DNA of 64,000 bases, taken from positions 30,368 through 94,367 of the forward strand of contig JAUIEC010000020.1 of assembly GCA_030428945.1 (NCBI GenBank), read 5' to 3'. The notes below the pieces were generated by a model. It ran no database searches. It was not told the origin of the DNA and saw only the letters and a program-made list of their open reading frames with translations. Position 1 is the stretch's first letter, and the number at the start of each line of letters is the position of its first letter. This DNA is from Phycisphaerae bacterium. GTDB lineage: Bacteria; Planctomycetota; Phycisphaerae; UBA1845; Fen-1342. Positions 7,382 through 15,730 of this stretch are shown piece by piece. A program made the translations under genes and the position numbers.

Positions 7382-9315
7382 TATTTCGAGCCTCCGTCGA
7401 TTCGCTTGAGTACTCCATCTGCTGCTGTTGCCAGCCTCTTATTCGTACCCTTCGCCCACTGCGCTATGACGGTCCGAGCGGACACGACAAACTCCGTGTC
7501 ACGCACAGCCTCAAGCAATCTCGGGGGTGTCCAGAGCGGGAGTTGATGCACGGGCCGTCCGCCAATGAACGTGATCACGTCTGCTATGAGGTCGTGCCGT
7601 GCCTTACAAGCCTCAAGCAGCAACGAAAACGCTGATCCGTCCGCCCCAAGATCTTCCTCGGAACGCGCTCGATCGAAGAGCTCCGCGACTACAGAAGAAG
7701 CCTCGGCTTGCGACAGTCCTGATAGTTCGCCGATGCCGGTTTTTCTCACAGCCTCACTCTGACTTAAGAGCTTTCGATACACGTCGCGTGCAGCCGGTCC
7801 CATGCGCTGGACCTGCTGCCCATGGTCGGTCAGAACGTCGCGAGAGAAGTAAAAGTACGGCGCAAGGTCCGTATCGTCGAATGCTGGCTCAAGTTTCAGC
7901 CACTCCGTGGCGACCTGGTCTTTTCGCCACACGTCGAGCCGTGCATCAGCTTTTGAGTCTACCGGCTTCTTCGCTTCATCCTCGTCGGTTGCTGAATCCA
8001 CGAAGCCAATCGCTTCCCTTTGCAGGGCGAGAATCGGTTCAGGCCGTCCGTGCCCTTCGGCTTGCATGTCACCGAGCTGTCGAAAGAGTTCCGGCTTCAG
8101 GTACTCCAGGATCATGAGCTTGGCGAGCAGCCGTTTGCTCAATCGGACCCCGCGCGATTCGGCCATACCGAGCCTCATCATGAGCATGTTAAGGAACCGC
8201 TTGCACTGTCGAGGATTGCCGTTAAGTCCGCGTCCGAGAAGCGGCCCAATCTGGGCGGCAAGAGCGAGCCCTTCAGCTAGGGACTCGGACGCGTCGATTT
8301 TCAACTCGCCAAGAGCGTCCTCACCAAATGGGACTCCGGAAACCGAACGCTCGGGAGCCCGAAACCACTTCATGGACTCTTCGATGGTCTCACCATCGTC
8401 TTCCGCATGCACGAAGAGCAACGCGATATACGACTGCACCTCGGACCTGCTGAGTGCTGGAATTCGCACGGGATACTGAATCAGCTTCTCAAGATAGTCA
8501 CGTCCTACATCGGCCCGTTCACCGGGAAGTTCTGGAAACCGTTCTCGAACCGCATACTGAACGAGTCGTTCATCCGCTCCGACCACAAACGCCACGCTTC
8601 CAACGGACAGGAACAGCTTAATTGCCTCTAGCGTCTGAATAACTGTTGGTGGCAAGCAGCGGTCCAGGTCGTCGATGATCACGACAAGCCGGTCAATCTT
8701 GGCTTCAGCGAGTAGCTCGCGGAAATCCTCTCGAAAACCGATCACGTTTCGATTGAAGGTCTGTTCCTTGCTCTCACGAAGATAATCATCAAGCTTTCCC
8801 TCATCGAGCTTCTCAAGTCCCTCTCCGGCCTTCTTTGCCAGCTCGCCGAGGTCAGGAGCGGCGGCAAGCAATGCAAGTGGCGGCCCTCCGGCTGCGAACG
8901 CAGCACCGAGCTTAAGCGTCGTTCCGGCGACGCGCAGCCAGTTGATGCGTCGGAATAGGCGCACCGCGAGCTTCTTCATGCTCGCTGACGTGCATCGCTT
9001 CTCGACAAGCTCGGCTACGAGCCGCTCCATGAGCGATGCCTTTGCTTGGTCGTATCCCTCAAAAAGCCACCCGTTAAACCAGAGCACGAGTGTATCTTCG
9101 TCCTCTTCGAGGCGCTTTGATGCCATCTTGAGGACGCTCGTCTTGCCGCTGCCCCAATCACCAAACACCCCGATTGTGGCGGGAAGCAGGTGCCCAGATT
9201 TCACGAGCCTCTCGACCGCATCGACGAGGTGCGTAAATCCCAGCAGGTCAACCTCGGTCTCCGCGTCAGACCAAAGGCTGAATAGGCTCGCATTGTTCTC
9301 ATTGTTGGAGGTCAT
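7381..9315 (-). CDS. qatA: QatA: KAP-family P-loop NTPase
   Basis: A 644-residue KAP NTPase and first gene of the Qat operon. The N-terminus SLWSDAETEVDLLGF is typical of QatA. Walker A is GVFGDWGSGKTSVL, a hydrophobic stretch (TTLKLGAAFAAGG with following residues) interrupts the P-loop domain as in other KAP ATPases, and Walker B is RLVVIIDDLDRCLP. The ATG at 9315 is preferred over an upstream in-frame start at 9396 because AGGGATG precedes it and the conserved region begins there. KAP ATPases often act at membranes. With QatB-D this forms a complete system (Gao et al. 2020 class of defence operons). Confidence 0.92.
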   Translation of the reverse strand: MTSNNENNASLFSLWSDAETEVDLLGFTHLVDAVERLVKSGHLLPATIGVFGDWGSGKTSVLKMASKRLEEDEDTLVLWFNGWLFEGYDQAKASLMERLVAELVEKRCTSASMKKLAVRLFRRINWLRVAGTTLKLGAAFAAGGPPLALLAAAPDLGELAKKAGEGLEKLDEGKLDDYLRESKEQTFNRNVIGFREDFRELLAEAKIDRLVVIIDDLDRCLPPTVIQTLEAIKLFLSVGSVAFVVGADERLVQYAVRERFPELPGERADVGRDYLEKLIQYPVRIPALSRSEVQSYIALLFVHAEDDGETIEESMKWFRAPERSVSGVPFGEDALGELKIDASESLAEGLALAAQIGPLLGRGLNGNPRQCKRFLNMLMMRLGMAESRGVRLSKRLLAKLMILEYLKPELFRQLGDMQAEGHGRPEPILALQREAIGFVDSATDEDEAKKPVDSKADARLDVWRKDQVATEWLKLEPAFDDTDLAPYFYFSRDVLTDHGQQVQRMGPAARDVYRKLLSQSEAVRKTGIGELSGLSQAEASSVVAELFDRARSEEDLGADGSAFSLLLEACKARHDLIADVITFIGGRPVHQLPLWTPPRLLEAVRDTEFVVSARTVIAQWAKGTNKRLATAADGVLKRIDGGSK

Positions 9316-9783
9316 TTGTTCATCCCTGCCACACGTCGGCGCTTCAAACTCTATTCTTGCGGCAATGGGCGATATGGTCGCACGCACCGCCAGCATTTAC
9401 AACGCTTAAGGTTCTCCTTGTGCGCTGTTGCCACTCGCCACTGGCGAAAAACACACGTCGCCTTCGCGCTCTGCCGTATAAAGCCCGTCGTCCTCGGCTC
9501 CTCGCCCCGCGGAGGCCGAAGGCCCTTGGGAGCCGAGACGCACGGGCGTCGGCAGAGCATCGGGCCGCCATCACGGCCCTGCCGGTAATGCTCCCGAGTC
9601 TGAGGCTTCCTCAGCTTGAATGGTCGAAGCGTTGCCTCGATGTTCATCGAGCAGATCTGAAGCCCGGCCAATGCCCTGTCCGGGCGGAGGCATAACGCGG
9701 GGGAACCAGCGTCCCCACGTTCCCCCGAAGCCCCCTTCGTTCCTTCTTTCCCCTCCCCTGGCGACTGCGTTTCGTAGCGGGCA
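9316..9783. other. Gene-free, hairpin-rich interval between the qat and vWA genes
   Basis: No reading frame with protein-like composition is seen on either strand. The stretch is richer in G+C than the flanking genes and full of dyads: the long hairpin at 9468-9558, GGGCCG/CGGCCC around 9562-9579, CTGAGG/CCTCAG near 9600 and CTCGAT/ATCGAG near 9635. It should contain the qat promoter, but no convincing -35/-10 pair was found. Confidence 0.6.
9468..9558. other. Long perfect-arm hairpin, possible structured RNA or recombination site
   Basis: GCTCTGCCG at 9468-9476 pairs with CGGCAGAGC at 9550-9558. Inside this, GCCCGTCGT then CTCGGCTCC (9483-9501, one bulged C) pairs with GGAGCCGAG then ACG and ACGGGC (9529-9547, one bulged C). 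That makes about 27 base pairs broken only by an internal loop and two single-base bulges. A small GGCC-GAA-GGCC hairpin sits in the apical part. There is no T tract, so it is not a simple terminator. Confidence 0.55.
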
Positions 9784-10590
9784 TTAACGACGGGGCAGAG
9801 ACGGACGCGGCGTGAGTTCCAATAGCGGTCGTCGTGCAAGACGGACAAAATGGCGAGTGAGCTCCTGCGGCTCGCCGACCCAGCGGTAGCGTTTCTCGGT
9901 GCCGGTTTCGTTCCATGATGCGATTTCCATCATGAGTTCTTCGTCAACGCTTTGCGGTGTTCCCGCACAACCGACGCATTCGATAACTGCAAACTCCTTT
10001 AGGTTCTCGGCTATCTCAATGGGATTCGGCCCGTTGTTGTGGCCGTCAGAGAGCATGACGACCTGACGGTAACGAGGCGGAGATTGAGTCTTGGGAAAAA
10101 GTTTTTCCGCGGCCTGGAGTGCGGCCGCGAAACCCGTGCCCCCATACGCTTCAAGGCTTTCGATGGCGTTAATGATATGTTCGAGTTGGCGAACCGGAAG
10201 CAATTCGCACGCGATGCGTGCATTGCTTTCGTAGGCGATGACGCCGAGAAATGCATTGGGCGTGGACTCCGCCAATGCGATAGCAAATTCGCGTGCGGCC
10301 GCCTGGGCCGCTGCAAGTCGGCTGGGTTTCCAGTCGAAGGTCTTCATGGACGAGGAAACGTCCAAGACCAAGACACATTCTCTGACCGCGTCGAAATCGT
10401 CCTCTGGGATTTCCACATCTTCTTCAAGCGGCAGCCGAGGGGATTCCGTACCTGATGGAAGCTGCGGCTGGCCTCGTTGGGGAGCCTGGTGCTTCTTTGC
10501 CAACGCACGGGTTGCACCCTGGAATACGTCGGTGAGCAACCCCTCAATTTTCTTTGCGAATTGGTCCAGGCTCAAAGGTGCGACTCCCAT
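9784..10590 (-). CDS. von Willebrand factor A domain protein
   Basis: A 268-residue soluble protein. The first 65 residues are charged and Gln/Pro-rich, followed by a vWA domain. The metal-ion-dependent adhesion site is intact: DVSSSM near residue 79, a Thr in GGTGFAAAL and SDGHNNG further on. vWA domains bind protein ligands through a bound metal. No signal peptide is seen, so it should act in the cytoplasm. It is on the same strand as the qat operon but separated from it by about 470 nt of gene-free DNA, so a link to Qat is only positional. Confidence 0.8.
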   Translation of the reverse strand: MGVAPLSLDQFAKKIEGLLTDVFQGATRALAKKHQAPQRGQPQLPSGTESPRLPLEEDVEIPEDDFDAVRECVLVLDVSSSMKTFDWKPSRLAAAQAAAREFAIALAESTPNAFLGVIAYESNARIACELLPVRQLEHIINAIESLEAYGGTGFAAALQAAEKLFPKTQSPPRYRQVVMLSDGHNNGPNPIEIAENLKEFAVIECVGCAGTPQSVDEELMMEIASWNETGTEKRYRWVGEPQELTRHFVRLARRPLLELTPRPSLPRR

Positions 10591-10696
10591 GCAAGAGCGT
10601 CACGCATTCCGCGACACCGAAAAAGCCCGCTGCCGAATGGTAACGGAGCGTTATGTCAAAGGTGCCCCGGCATAGCCGGGGCGGGGAAAGCGGGTG

Positions 10697-10993
10697 TTAA
10701 GGCATCTTGCCGAGACGACGAAAACCGTTGCCCAGGACGAGATGGGCGTAACCATCTGGTGTCACGATGATGTCACCAACGGACGTTGAGCGGAGTTCAA
10801 GACCAATAGCGTAAACGCCTTTGTTCTCAAACCAATGTATGTCCGTGTGGTTGGTCAACATGAACACCTTGTCGAGGTCAGTGGTTGCGACTTCGGCGAC
10901 AAGCCGATACGTTTTCCATCGTGTTCCATAACGACGGTGTGGACGACTGAATTCAGGGTCCACGCGGTGGTACACCAAGCTCTTCTTTCTCAT
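10697..10993 (-). CDS. Small protein of unknown function (98 residues)
   Basis: The start is placed at the ATG at 10993 because GGAGG lies 5 nt upstream; an in-frame ATG 12 nt earlier has no such site. The product is basic at the N-terminus (MRKKSLVYHRVDPEFSRPHRRYG) and then mainly beta-like, with LVAEVATTDLDKVFMLTNHTD and IIVTPDGYAHLV. No family is recognised. It lies between the vWA gene and ardC on the same strand, in the position of accessory plasmid genes. Confidence 0.6.
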   Translation of the reverse strand: MRKKSLVYHRVDPEFSRPHRRYGTRWKTYRLVAEVATTDLDKVFMLTNHTDIHWFENKGVYAIGLELRSTSVGDIIVTPDGYAHLVLGNGFRRLGKMP

Positions 10994-11316
10994 GACATCC
11001 TCCATGCATTTGCGTCACTAAACGAGCCGCCGGCCACAAGGGCCGAACAAACTCGCAAAATGCCGCGGTGCCGGAGGGGCCAAGCGAAGAAGCCCGCCTT
11101 CCCGTTTGTGCTCGGTTGCACGAGCCGCATGAAGCGACTCGCGTCCCCGGAGCACGGCGGGGACTCCATTTGAAAACCCAAATGGAAAGGTGAAAATCTC
11201 GCGTAATTCCAATGGATTATACCGGCGAGGTGGGCCGACTTGAATGAAGAACGTGGAAAATTCAGGAGGGGGCAACCGCCGCAGCCGCGACGGTCGAAGC
11301 TTGCAACGCCGCAGGG
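10994..11316. other. Gene-free interval between ardC and the 98-residue gene
   Basis: No protein-like frame is seen. It holds hairpins GTCCCC/GGGGAC (about 11142-11163) and CCATTTG/CAAATGG (about 11165-11184), followed by an A/T-richer stretch around 11190-11270 that could carry the promoter for the downstream minus-strand gene. Confidence 0.5.
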
Positions 11317-11327
11317 TTACTGCGGCG
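11307..11327 (-). terminator. Hairpin spanning the ardC stop codon
   Basis: CGCCGCAG at 11307-11314 and CTGCGGCG at 11320-11327 form an 8-bp perfect stem. The 5-nt loop holds the ardC stop codon (TAA on the minus strand). No T tract follows, so it may be a weak terminator or an mRNA end-protecting hairpin. Confidence 0.4.
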
Positions 11328-12117
11328 TGCGGTCGCAAACCGCTTCGATGATGGCGGAGGCGGTTTTCTGGATGCGGTCCAGTGACGCTGCAAGCGTGGC
11401 TTTGTCGCCGGCGTAAAGCTGGATGTAATCGGCGGCGGCGGAGTTGGTGTCGAGCCCTACGGCTTGACACACGACGAACGCGACTGCTTCGGCTTCGGTT
11501 TCGCGAACCGTCTTGGACGGTCGCTGTGTCGCGTCGCCCTTGTGAAGCATCTCGTGGGCGAGTTCATGAGCGAGCGTGGAGAATTCCGCGGCGGGCTCAA
11601 GACCTTGAACGAGTTCGATGCTTCCGCCCTTGGAGACGCCATCGGCTCCGTAGAGCGTTTCGACGTATTCGAGCGTAATGCCTTGCTGCTGGACGAAGTC
11701 CTTGAGTCGGTCGGTGTGGCCATTCGGGTTTCCGCCAACGTGTGCGAATTCGGGCAGCGGTTCGCCGTCGGTCTGCGACACGTCGAACACGTAGGCGGCA
11801 CGGAAGCGAAGGATGCTCGCGTCTTCACCGTTCTCGCCTTGCTCCTTCGCCTTGATTCGCATCGGAGCGATGATGACGATGCCCTTCTCGCCCTTCTTTA
11901 CGAAGCGGCTGAATTTCTGCCAGCCCTTGAAGCCGGCGACGTGCGTCGCATCCGGCTTCTGCGAGGCGATGAGCATCACGTTGCCGAAGCTGTAATTGTA
12001 GAAGCGGCCCATCGCGGCAAGATACGCGGTGAGGTTCTCGCTCTTGCCCTGCTCCAAGGCCTGATTGAGTTGTTCGAGCGCTTCGTCTGCGAGTTTCTTG
12101 GCTTGTTCTGCTTTCAT
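11317..12117 (-). CDS. ardC: ArdC-like antirestriction protein (ssDNA-binding domain plus metallopeptidase)
   Basis: A 266-residue protein. The N-terminal ArdC ssDNA-binding domain (residues 1-130) has LTAYLAAMGRFYNYSFGNVMLI and GFKGWQKFSRFVKKGEKGI, both typical. The C-terminal zinc metallopeptidase-like domain has HELAHEMLH, a downstream E in TVRETEAEAVAFVV and a final tyrosine-rich helix. ArdC proteins protect incoming plasmid DNA from host restriction during conjugation. The start at 12117 is set by GGAG 7-10 nt upstream and the conserved MKAEQAKKLADEAL opening. It fits an element that transfers between hosts, and contrasts with the restriction system the element itself carries. Confidence 0.9.
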   Translation of the reverse strand: MKAEQAKKLADEALEQLNQALEQGKSENLTAYLAAMGRFYNYSFGNVMLIASQKPDATHVAGFKGWQKFSRFVKKGEKGIVIIAPMRIKAKEQGENGEDASILRFRAAYVFDVSQTDGEPLPEFAHVGGNPNGHTDRLKDFVQQQGITLEYVETLYGADGVSKGGSIELVQGLEPAAEFSTLAHELAHEMLHKGDATQRPSKTVRETEAEAVAFVVCQAVGLDTNSAAADYIQLYAGDKATLAASLDRIQKTASAIIEAVCDRTPQ

Positions 12118-12508
12118 GATTTTCTCCTTTCGGTTTGCGAAGAAGGGACCGTCCCTTCGCAAGCGGATGAGGGACGGCCCGCCGAGCCGAAAGGAGTTGG
12201 CGAAGCAACACGTGGGCGGCGGTTGCAGCGAACAGGCAGCGGCCGTGACAGGTTCCGCCGAAGGCGGACGCGAAGCGTCCTGGCCGCGGCCCGATGCGGA
12301 AGCGGAGACCGTGAGCGAAGCGAAAGCCCACGAGTTGCGAGCCGGAAGCATGCAGAACAAGGTCGGAGGGTCGACAAAGAACTCAAGGCAGGTCAATGAG
12401 CATGATTGAGAGAGGTCTCAAAGAGCGAGGAAAGGGAAACAAAATGCGGGTATCATTGCGGAAATAGAGGACATGCGGTGATGCGGTAGCAAATCAGGGA
12501 GATGCGGT
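12118..12508. other. ardC leader and divergent intergenic region
   Basis: No gene is seen. Near 12254-12280 two overlapping perfect hairpins with GAA triloops occur: TCCGCC-GAA-GGCGGA and GGACGC-GAA-GCGTCC, sharing GGA, so only one can form at a time. Just before the plus-strand gene at 12509 the heptamer ATGCGGT occurs three times (from about 12474, 12482 and 12501), a possible operator. Confidence 0.5.
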
Positions 12509-13213
12509 GTGGCGAAGGAAGAACGCAAAATCGTGAAGCGGGCGGCGGAGGTCGTTTTGTCGGCTGGCGAACGCATAGCGATTGCAGTGCGGTCAGGCCT
12601 TCAACTGATACCTTTCGGAGTGGGGAGTGCAATTGAGACTTGGTACTTCGGTACCATAGACGCCCGAAGGCTAAAACGAATAGATGAATGGATTAGTGTG
12701 TTGAAGACGGACCTCGGACTGTTAGAGGACGAGTGCCGCAGCGTTCCAGAAACATTTTTCGAGTCCGACGAGTTCGCGTACTTTCTAGAGGGCACGATTC
12801 GGCGAGTTAGTTTTGAGGTGGCGGAAGAGAAGCTGGCGGCGTTGAGGGGCGTGCTTGTAAGTGTGGTGGTTGGGAACCCAAGTTTGGAATTCGACAAAAA
12901 AAGTTCGTTTCTGAAGACAGTAGATGTCATGGAGGGCGTGCACTTGTCTGTGTTGCAGCTACTCGCCTCGCGACGACTCGAAGAAGGACAGGAGTTCGTC
13001 GGGTACCCGGAAATCTGTGGGGTCTTGGGGGCAACGAAGGAATCGGACATCAATTTTGTTTACTCGGCCCTAGATACACTGGCAAATCGAGAATTCGTTT
13101 TGAGCGGCCCCATTCCACTTGAGCAAGACGGGCGATTGGTAAAGGCGAAACAAGCGTTTCGATGTACCGAGTTGGGGGCGGAGTTCCTAGCCTTCATTCG
13201 TCTGCCCGCCTGA
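12509..13213 (+). CDS. Protein of unknown function (234 residues)
   Basis: Starts at a GTG with GGGAGA upstream. The product has a helical, charged N-terminus, a mildly hydrophobic GLQLIPFGVGSAIETWYFG segment (residues 30-50), and a C-terminal half with winged-helix-like features (FVGYPEICGVLGATKESDINFVYSALDTLANREFVLSG). The hydrophobic segment with a central Pro-Gly resembles membrane-dipping segments of pore-forming effectors, but this is weak. No family is recognised. G+C is low even for the element (near 50 % by eye), suggesting a separate origin. It is convergent with the next gene, with a terminator between them. Confidence 0.65.
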   Translation: MAKEERKIVKRAAEVVLSAGERIAIAVRSGLQLIPFGVGSAIETWYFGTIDARRLKRIDEWISVLKTDLGLLEDECRSVPETFFESDEFAYFLEGTIRRVSFEVAEEKLAALRGVLVSVVVGNPSLEFDKKSSFLKTVDVMEGVHLSVLQLLASRRLEEGQEFVGYPEICGVLGATKESDINFVYSALDTLANREFVLSGPIPLEQDGRLVKAKQAFRCTELGAEFLAFIRLPA

Positions 13214-13224
13214 GGCGATAGCAA

Positions 13225-13260
13225 GAAAAAATGCCCGCCTATCGAAACCGACAGGCGGGC
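13225..13260 (-). terminator. Rho-independent terminator between convergent genes
   Basis: GCCCGCCT (13233-13240) pairs with AGGCGGGC (13253-13260); the inner TCG/CGA can extend the stem. An A run at 13226-13231 is a T tract for minus-strand transcription, so it ends the 76-residue gene's mRNA and may also act on the opposing transcript. Confidence 0.75.
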
Positions 13261-13269
13261 GAGAAAAAG

Positions 13270-13500
13270 CTACTCGTCACGCGGCTCCGTGTAAATCCAC
13301 GTGTGAGCCTGGTCGAGCACTTTCGCTACGAGCGGAAGGTCCTCGCGACCGAAGCTGTCGGACTCCTTCCAATCGTCGCCGTCCTTGTAGAGGCGTCGCA
13401 CCTGAACGTTGTGCCGAACGCCGGACTCGGTTTTGTTGGCCCAGATGGTCGCCTTGATGCGGCCGAGTCGAATCTCGTTTGCGGGTTTCTGTTTCGCCAT
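13270..13500 (-). CDS. Small basic conserved mobile-element protein (76 residues)
   Basis: The ATG at 13500 is preceded by GGAGGATT, so longer in-frame extensions are rejected. The product runs IRLGRIKATIWANKTESGVRHNVQV and then DGDDWKESDSFGREDLPLVAKVLDQAHTWIY. It reads as a compact beta-sheet followed by a helix. I recognise this sequence style from small uncharacterised proteins of plasmids and integrative elements but know no assigned function; a nucleic-acid-binding role is possible. It is monocistronic, with a terminator right after it and a gene-free leader of more than 500 nt. Confidence 0.75.
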   Translation of the reverse strand: MAKQKPANEIRLGRIKATIWANKTESGVRHNVQVRRLYKDGDDWKESDSFGREDLPLVAKVLDQAHTWIYTEPRDE

Positions 13501-14059
13501 TTTTGAATCCTCCAAGTTAAAGGGTTTCGTTTGTCCATTCACTCGAAGGCTGATGGACAACGTAAACCCGAGACGGAGGAGAGCCGCGAGTCGAACGGCG
13601 GCGTGCCGCCCGACAAAAAGCAAGGCGAATGAATGCGTAGCCGTCACGCCCCGCGTGGCAGAGCGTTGCGATGGCGGGCAATCGAGAGCCCGAGACGGTG
13701 GCGGAATGGCGAAGAACACGCGTAAAGAACGGGGCTGCGTTAAGGCGGCTGGGCCAAAAATTCCGGTGGACGTGACCCGTGCAAACGACGTTAACCGGCG
13801 AGAATTGGATGCGTGACCAATGGTCGCGAATTTCGCTGGGGTTCTGCTTAGCGATGGCCGGGGCCGTGGATACAATGGAGCGGCTGGAGGAACGAGTTTT
13901 TCCAACCTGCCCTTTTGGTTTGAAAAAGGGGTCCTCGCGTGCTCCGAGGGCGGTCCACGCTGGTTGCAAAGGCGGGCGTGTTTGGTTGTCGGGCCTTGTC
14001 CACTTCGTTACGGCGAAGTGGGTTTAGCTTAATAACAACCAAACATGGAGGGACTTGCC
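13501..14059. other. Gene-free leader between divergent small genes
   Basis: No convincing coding frame. G+C-rich with short dyads (GGCGGC/GCCGCC near 13597, CGGGC/GCCCG near 13676) in the part nearest the 76-residue gene, and an A/T-richer 50 nt before the plus-strand gene at 14060 that could hold its promoter. Confidence 0.5.
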
Positions 14060-14272
14060 ATGGGCAACCTCATCCGCATCGGCACCTGGAGTTGGCCAGA
14101 CCCGAGCACAAAAAAGCAGAGAAAGAAGAAACCAAAGCGTTCTAGCGGCTACGACCGTCAGAAGATTTGGATTCACCCAACTCTGCGAGCCTCGATTTTG
14201 CTGTTCTTCAGGATAGCAATCTTGGCAGCGATGTTATACGGCTTCTACGATTACGGTCGCAGAGCAATGTAA
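14060..14272 (+). CDS. Small single-pass membrane protein (70 residues)
   Basis: The ATG at 14060 follows GGAGGGAC at a normal distance; an in-frame ATG at 14045 lies within that site. The first 40 residues are polar and strongly basic (STKKQRKKKPKRSSGYDRQK). One membrane segment follows, ASILLFFRIAILAAMLYGFY, and a short basic end. The basic N-terminus suggests N-in topology and possible nucleic acid contact. Function unknown. A strong terminator follows directly, so it is monocistronic. Confidence 0.6.
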   Translation: MGNLIRIGTWSWPDPSTKKQRKKKPKRSSGYDRQKIWIHPTLRASILLFFRIAILAAMLYGFYDYGRRAM

Positions 14273-14280
14273 CAACGCGG

Positions 14281-14309
14281 GGGCACGTCGAAAGACGTGC
14301 CCTTTTTTT
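14281..14309 (+). terminator. Strong rho-independent terminator
   Basis: GGGCACGTC (14281-14289), GAAA tetraloop, GACGTGCCC (14294-14302), then seven T. A 9-bp perfect GC-rich stem with a stable GNRA loop and a T tract, 8 nt after the 70-residue membrane-protein gene. Confidence 0.93.
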
Positions 14310-14344
14310 CTTTATCGCACACGTCGAGACCAAAGGTCAAGAAA

Positions 14345-15712
14345 TCACGGCGAGAGCATTCCCTCTTCGACCATCAACGAGCCATATTTGCGAAGCAATG
14401 TTTGAGCTCGTTTGATAAATTCAATGCGTTCACCGTTGAGTCGCGGGCTAAGTGGCAAGCTGGGTTCGTAGTATCCCCGCCAAATCGGTCGGTCGCCGCG
14501 GGTGGAATTATGGGTGCCTCCTCCGGCCGCAATGGTGCACATTTTATGAATTCCCTCCATTGAGTCATCGAGAGCACCGAAGCTAACGATGGCAGAGAAA
14601 GACATGGGTCGCTTCTCGGTGCGGGTGAACCATCGGTCTCCGCCAAAAGACGTGTATCCGGGCGTGATGAAAGGTGTGAGAACCGATTTGATTTCGCGGA
14701 GGTCGTTTTGCATGGCGGCCTTCAACTCATCGCGACGAGCTTGAGACTCAAGGAGGTCCTGTTTTCTTTTAGCGGCCACGCGAGCGAGTTCGGCCTTCGT
14801 GTCCGCCAGTTGAAGGTCTTGCTGTTGTTTTTCACGGACGAGTTCGGCTTCTTTATCAGCCAAGGCGATTTCACGACGCTTGTCAGCCTTGAGTTTTTCG
14901 GTCTGTTTGCGATAGAGTTCCGCTTCAAGTTCGCCCATTGACGCAACGCGTTCAGACTCGGCGTCTTCGAGCATTTCCGCAATGCGAGCCGCATGCTCGG
15001 CATCCTTGTGCTTGCGAATATCATCAATCGCAACTCGCAGAGTGCGATTGGCGGGAGCGGCTGCGGTCGAGGTTGCGACAAGTCCTTCGATGCCTTTTCG
15101 CCTCTGCTGGATAAATGTGAGGGCCTGTTGCAAATCATCACGAAGAGCCTTGTAGAGTTCAATTACTGCGGGACTTGGGTGACTTGACTTTGCCAATTTT
15201 TCCAAGCGAGTGGTGAAGCGTTCGGGCTCGAACGCCGGGTCGGTCATGTAAGTGTCGGGGAGCCAATTTGCTTGAACACGGGTGACGACGGCGTCGTTGG
15301 CAGCAAGGCGTCGACCGGCTTCGTTGTCGAGAAGGGGCTGAATCCGCTGACTCCAGGCGGCCCGCTCCCCGGAGAGTTGTGCGATTAACATGGCGGTGGA
15401 GTCATGCAACGTCTGAGCTTCGGCAGAGCGAGCACCAAGAAGAGCTTCCTTGTTGGCAAATTCATTGCTGACGGTGTCCATGGCATCGAGCTTGACTTGT
15501 AGGTCTTGGATATCTCGCGTGAGGTCGTGCCGGGCCGCGAGTTCGGACTTGACCTGCTCGGGGTTGGCGGCGGCTGCCGTGCCGCCACTTGGCCAAAATA
15601 ACCATACGGCGAAGATGACGACGAGAACTACGGGAGCCAGATAGAGTGCGAGCTTGATTCGCGAGCCACTGGCATCAAAAAAAGGTCGTGAGTCAGTTTT
15701 GAGGTCGTTCAT
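14345..15712 (-). CDS. Membrane-anchored coiled-coil protein, last gene of the transfer operon
   Basis: A 455-residue protein with AGGAG 6 nt before its ATG. A short cytoplasmic N-terminus precedes one membrane segment, LALYLAPVVLVVIFAVWLFW (residues 22-41). A long helical region rich in Ala, Glu, Lys and Gln follows (residues 50-340), including an extended coiled coil (ELYRKQTEKLKADKRREIAL and onward). A globular C-terminal domain follows (FITPGYTSFGGDRWFTRTEKR onward). No family is recognised. It is 18 nt downstream of the coupling-ATPase gene, so it probably works with it at the membrane. Confidence 0.75.
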   Translation of the reverse strand: MNDLKTDSRPFFDASGSRIKLALYLAPVVLVVIFAVWLFWPSGGTAAAANPEQVKSELAARHDLTRDIQDLQVKLDAMDTVSNEFANKEALLGARSAEAQTLHDSTAMLIAQLSGERAAWSQRIQPLLDNEAGRRLAANDAVVTRVQANWLPDTYMTDPAFEPERFTTRLEKLAKSSHPSPAVIELYKALRDDLQQALTFIQQRRKGIEGLVATSTAAAPANRTLRVAIDDIRKHKDAEHAARIAEMLEDAESERVASMGELEAELYRKQTEKLKADKRREIALADKEAELVREKQQQDLQLADTKAELARVAAKRKQDLLESQARRDELKAAMQNDLREIKSVLTPFITPGYTSFGGDRWFTRTEKRPMSFSAIVSFGALDDSMEGIHKMCTIAAGGGTHNSTRGDRPIWRGYYEPSLPLSPRLNGERIEFIKRAQTLLRKYGSLMVEEGMLSP

Positions 15713-15730
15713 GGTTATCTCCTGCCTTCG

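Noticed and set aside
4455..9315. Type IV CBASS, because of the QueC-like protein
   Set aside because: There is no CD-NTase or CBASS effector; the KAP ATPase, QatB and TatD genes match Qat.
9468..9558. Integron attC site
   Set aside because: The ends lack the conserved RYYYAAC/GTTRRRY boxes and no integron integrase or cassette array is seen.
12118..12396. N-terminal extension of ArdC
   Set aside because: The extra residues are not protein-like and a good ribosome-binding site precedes the ATG at 12117.
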